A stretch of 9,093 nucleotides of DNA, from the NCBI GenBank assembly GCA_947506075.1, contig CANNNN010000086.1:1-9093 (forward strand). The letters run 5' to 3'. The first letter of the stretch is position 1, and each line of letters begins with the position of its first letter. The notes below the pieces were generated by a model that was given only the letters and a program-made list of their open reading frames with translations, was not told the origin of the DNA and ran no database searches. Source of the stretch: Methylococcaceae bacterium (GTDB lineage Bacteria; Pseudomonadota; Gammaproteobacteria; Methylococcales; Methylomonadaceae). A program made the position numbers and the translations under genes. Shown here one piece after another: positions 7,237-9,093 of the stretch.

Positions 7237-8052
7237 ATGAATTCATATTCTTCCAACGATACGCTAAAACCGTTGTCGATTACCGATCTTGCGGCGATGA
7301 AACAGCAAGGCGAGAAAATTTCCTGTTTAACCGCCTACGATGCGAGCTTTAGCGCCTTAATCGACAGGGTGGGTGTCGACATGATGCTGGTCGGGGATTC
7401 TTTGGGTATGGTTATTCAGGGGCACGATACCACGCTGCCTGTCGCCCTCAGGGACATCGTTTACCATACACGCTGCGTCAGCAATGCCAGGCGCAGGGCG
7501 TTTATCGTCGCTGACTTGCCGTTTATGACTTATGCCACGCCGCTTATGGCGGCCAAGTCTGCGAGCAAATTAATGCAGCTAGGCGGCGCGCAAATGGTTA
7601 AGCTGGAAGGGGCGCGTATCGATTGCGTCAGCTTTCTGGTTAACCAGGGCATTCCGGTTTGCGGACATTTGGGCTTGTTACCGCAATCGATCAATCAATT
7701 GGGCAGTTATAAGGTCCAGGGTCGGGAGCAGGCGGAGGCAGACCAAATGCTTGTCGATGCATTGGCTTTGCAGCAGGCCGGAGCCGGGTTATTGGTAGTG
7801 GAATGCGTCCCGGCAAGTTTGGCTAAGGACATCAGTTCACAACTAACAATCCCAGTAATAGGCATAGGTGCCGGTGTAGATTGCGACGGACAGGTGCTGG
7901 TGCTTTATGACATGCTCAATATCGGTACTATCAAGCGTCCGCGATTTTCCAAAGACTTCATCAGTGGCGCAGCGAATATCGAGGCGGCCATTCAGGCCTA
8001 TCATCAGGCGGTCAAGTTGTCCCTGTTTCCAACGGACGAACATAGTTATTAA
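7237..8052 (+). CDS. panB: PanB, 3-methyl-2-oxobutanoate hydroxymethyltransferase
   Basis: PanB makes ketopantoate from 2-oxoisovalerate and 5,10-methylenetetrahydrofolate, the first committed step to pantothenate. The 271 residues (E. coli 264) align from near the start (SITDLAAMKQQGEK resembles the E. coli N terminus), which supports the ATG at 7237 although no ribosome binding site is clear. Active-site motifs are intact: VGDSLGM (52-58) with metal ligand D54, ADLPFMTYATP (92-102) with D93, MVKLEGA (120-126) with K122 and E124, VCGHLGLLPQS (141-151), and VVECVP (187-192) with catalytic E189. IPVIGIGAG (205-213) closes the barrel. A (beta/alpha)8 cytosolic enzyme. No clear promoter of its own; panC begins 5 bases downstream. 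Confidence 0.97.
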   Translation: MNSYSSNDTLKPLSITDLAAMKQQGEKISCLTAYDASFSALIDRVGVDMMLVGDSLGMVIQGHDTTLPVALRDIVYHTRCVSNARRRAFIVADLPFMTYATPLMAAKSASKLMQLGGAQMVKLEGARIDCVSFLVNQGIPVCGHLGLLPQSINQLGSYKVQGREQAEADQMLVDALALQQAGAGLLVVECVPASLAKDISSQLTIPVIGIGAGVDCDGQVLVLYDMLNIGTIKRPRFSKDFISGAANIEAAIQAYHQAVKLSLFPTDEHSY

Positions 8053-8057
8053 GGCTT

Positions 8058-9044
8058 ATGCACATAGTTAATACCGTATCAGAATTACGCGATGCCCTCA
8101 GGGTATGGCGATCCACGGGGCAGTGTGTTGCCTTAGTGCCGACGATGGGTAATCTGCATGACGGGCATCTGGCGCTGGTGGCGGAAGCGAAAAAAAAAGC
8201 GGATCGGGTCGTGGTCAGTATTTTTGTTAATCCTACCCAGTTTGGCGTCGGCGAGGATTTTGAGTCCTATCCCCGTACCGAGCAGGACGATCAGCAAAAG
8301 CTGATGGCTATCGGCGTTGACGTGTTGTTTCAGCCTGCTGTTTCAGCTATTTATACGCCGGATGCCAAAACGCTCGTCTCGGTAACCGGCTTGTCCGAAC
8401 TTTATTGCGGTGCATTCAGGCCCGGGCATTTTGATGGTGTTGCAACCGTTGTTTGCAAGTTATTCAATATCGTGCAGCCGGATGTCGCGTTTTTCGGTTT
8501 AAAAGATTTTCAGCAGTTGACGGTGATACGGACGATGGTCAGGGATCTGAATATGCCGGTCGAAATAATCGGTGTAGAAACGGTTAGGGAAGCTAGCGGC
8601 TTGGCGATGAGCTCCAGGAATGGCTATTTAACTTCCGGTGAAAAAATTGTCGCCGCAAAATTGTATCAGTCTTTATGTGTTGCTCGTGATGCTGTTGTAG
8701 CCGGGCAACAGTCTTATCGTGACATAGAGCGTAGTGCGTTACTGTTTTTGCAGGAAGCAGGGTTTAAGCCGGATTATTTTAAACTGTGCAGGAGCCGAGA
8801 CTTAAAAATTGCAACCAAGGAGGATAGCAAGCTGGTTTTGTTGGCGGCGGCCAGGCTGGGCAAAACCCGGTTAATCGACAATATTTGGCTTCGACTCCGC
8901 TCAGCCAACGATAAACAACGCTTAGCCAGCGATGAACAAAGCTCAGCCAGCGATGAACAAAGCTCAGCCAACGATGAACAACGCTCAGTCATCGAGGCTG
9001 AGGATGAAGTATGTCCCCCGGTAGCTGAGCGAAGTCGAAGCTAA
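8058..9044 (+). CDS. panC: PanC, pantothenate synthetase, with an abnormal repeat-derived C-terminal tail
   Basis: PanC joins pantoate and beta-alanine with ATP via a pantoyl-adenylate. The catalytic part is normal: PTMGNLHDGH (28-37), the HIGH-like ATP motif; FVNPTQFG (56-63); RPGHFDGVATVV (121-132); FFGLKDFQQL (145-154); and MSSRNGYL (184-191), the KMSKS-like loop. The family domain ends with LAAARLGKTRLIDN (262-275). E. coli PanC has 283 residues; this ORF has 328. Residues about 281-328 are low-complexity heptad repeats (SANDKQR, LASDEQS, SASDEQS, SANDEQR) ending in AERSRS, encoded by the repeat element at 8888-9041; the stop comes just after that element. AAGG overlapping the panB stop is a ribosome binding site only 3 bases from the ATG, implying coupling to panB. 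Activity is probably retained, since the tail lies outside the catalytic domain. Confidence 0.95.
   Translation: MHIVNTVSELRDALRVWRSTGQCVALVPTMGNLHDGHLALVAEAKKKADRVVVSIFVNPTQFGVGEDFESYPRTEQDDQQKLMAIGVDVLFQPAVSAIYTPDAKTLVSVTGLSELYCGAFRPGHFDGVATVVCKLFNIVQPDVAFFGLKDFQQLTVIRTMVRDLNMPVEIIGVETVREASGLAMSSRNGYLTSGEKIVAAKLYQSLCVARDAVVAGQQSYRDIERSALLFLQEAGFKPDYFKLCRSRDLKIATKEDSKLVLLAAARLGKTRLIDNIWLRLRSANDKQRLASDEQSSASDEQSSANDEQRSVIEAEDEVCPPVAERSRS
8888..9041. repeat. Palindrome-bounded repeat element inserted in the 3' end of panC
   Basis: Left end GCTTCGACTCCGCTCAGC (8888-8905) and right end GCTGAGCGAAGTCGAAGC (9024-9041) are inverted repeats matching at 17 of 18 positions. The 118 bases between them hold 21-base tandem repeats and a degenerate spacer. 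The ends resemble the TTCGACTTCGCTCAG-type palindromic repeats found dispersed in many bacterial genomes. There is no transposase, so if mobile it would be non-autonomous. It stays open in the panC frame and is also open on the opposite strand across the repeats. Confidence 0.75.
8899..8982 (+). repeat. Four tandem 21-bp repeats (heptapeptide-coding)
   Basis: Four units of exactly 21 bases start at 8899, 8920, 8941 and 8962, each beginning GCTCAGCC or GCTTAGCC and continuing A(A/G)CGAT(A/G)AACAA(A/C). A decayed fifth unit starts at 8983 (GCTCAGTCATCGAGG). As 21 is a multiple of three, copy number can change without shifting the panC frame. The unit start repeats the inner part of the left inverted repeat (GCTCAGC), suggesting that the array grew from the element's end. 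Confidence 0.85.
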
Positions 9045-9093
9045 AGTTGATGCATTGTTGCAATTAATGGATAATGCGCGGTTATCAAGGGTA
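9045..9093 (+). other. Sequence downstream of panC; possible start of a further gene
   Basis: Only 49 bases follow panC before the window ends. One plus-strand frame is open to the edge and reads KVDALLQLMDNARLSRV from 9043, with an ATG at 9067. No ribosome binding site is clear and the fragment is too short to identify. It could be the start of the next gene or chance. Confidence 0.2.

Noticed and set aside
8774..8992. Minus-strand ORF with SLAELCS-type repeats
   Set aside because: The repeats come from the 21-bp array read backwards and the rest is antisense to conserved panC; no independent evidence of a gene.
1..9093. A new defence, mobile or biosynthetic system
   Set aside because: All longer genes belong to known families, six of them housekeeping enzymes. 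No nuclease, transposase, reverse transcriptase, repeat-spacer array or toxin-antitoxin pair is seen.

Overview
This 9.1 kb window looks like a chromosomal, housekeeping region of a gammaproteobacterium. PcnB, FolK, PanB, PanC, PrlC and UbiD all resemble their Escherichia coli counterparts in length and motifs, and pcnB-folK-panB-panC is a gene order known from that class. A type I methanotroph (Methylococcales) or a relative would fit the general look of the proteins, but no methane or methanol gene is present, so that placement is only an impression. I see no plasmid, phage, transposase, CRISPR array, tRNA or rRNA.

Layout. Two divergent gene blocks face away from a 211-base intergenic region at 4978-5188. 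The left block is on the minus strand. In transcription order it holds a 59-codon membrane microprotein (4977-4798), an RDD-family membrane protein (4797-4333), a protein with a cyclic-nucleotide-binding-like fold and an HDOD domain (4274-2919), prlC/oligopeptidase A (2911-872) and the first 291 codons of ubiD (875-1, cut by the window edge). Spacing is tight except for 58 bases before the HDOD gene: prlC starts 7 bases after the HDOD stop, and ubiD overlaps prlC by ATGA. The right block is on the plus strand: pcnB (5189-6586), folK (6587-7099), a 137-base gap with a perfect 19-bp hairpin, panB (7237-8052) and panC (8058-9044). The pcnB promoter is a clear extended -10 element at 5153-5161.

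Function. The genes do not form one pathway. pcnB adds poly(A) tails that promote RNA decay. folK serves folate synthesis. panB and panC are two steps of pantothenate (coenzyme A) synthesis; panB also uses 5,10-methylenetetrahydrofolate, which gives a loose metabolic link to folK. ubiD is the decarboxylation step of ubiquinone synthesis. PrlC is a cytosolic oligopeptidase. The HDOD protein is probably regulatory, and the two small membrane proteins have no known role.

Most unusual points. (1) The 3' end of panC runs into a roughly 154-bp palindromic, tandem-repeat element, which gives PanC a 48-residue low-complexity tail ending in AERSRS. (2) A perfect 19-bp inverted repeat lies between folK and panB. 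(3) The 59-aa ORF and the RDD gene share one reading frame, separated by a single TAA, and the RDD gene must start at a non-ATG codon. (4) The pcnB start is ambiguous; an AUU codon has better ribosome-binding-site spacing than the GTG, recalling the AUU start known for E. coli pcnB. I found no convincing new multi-gene system.
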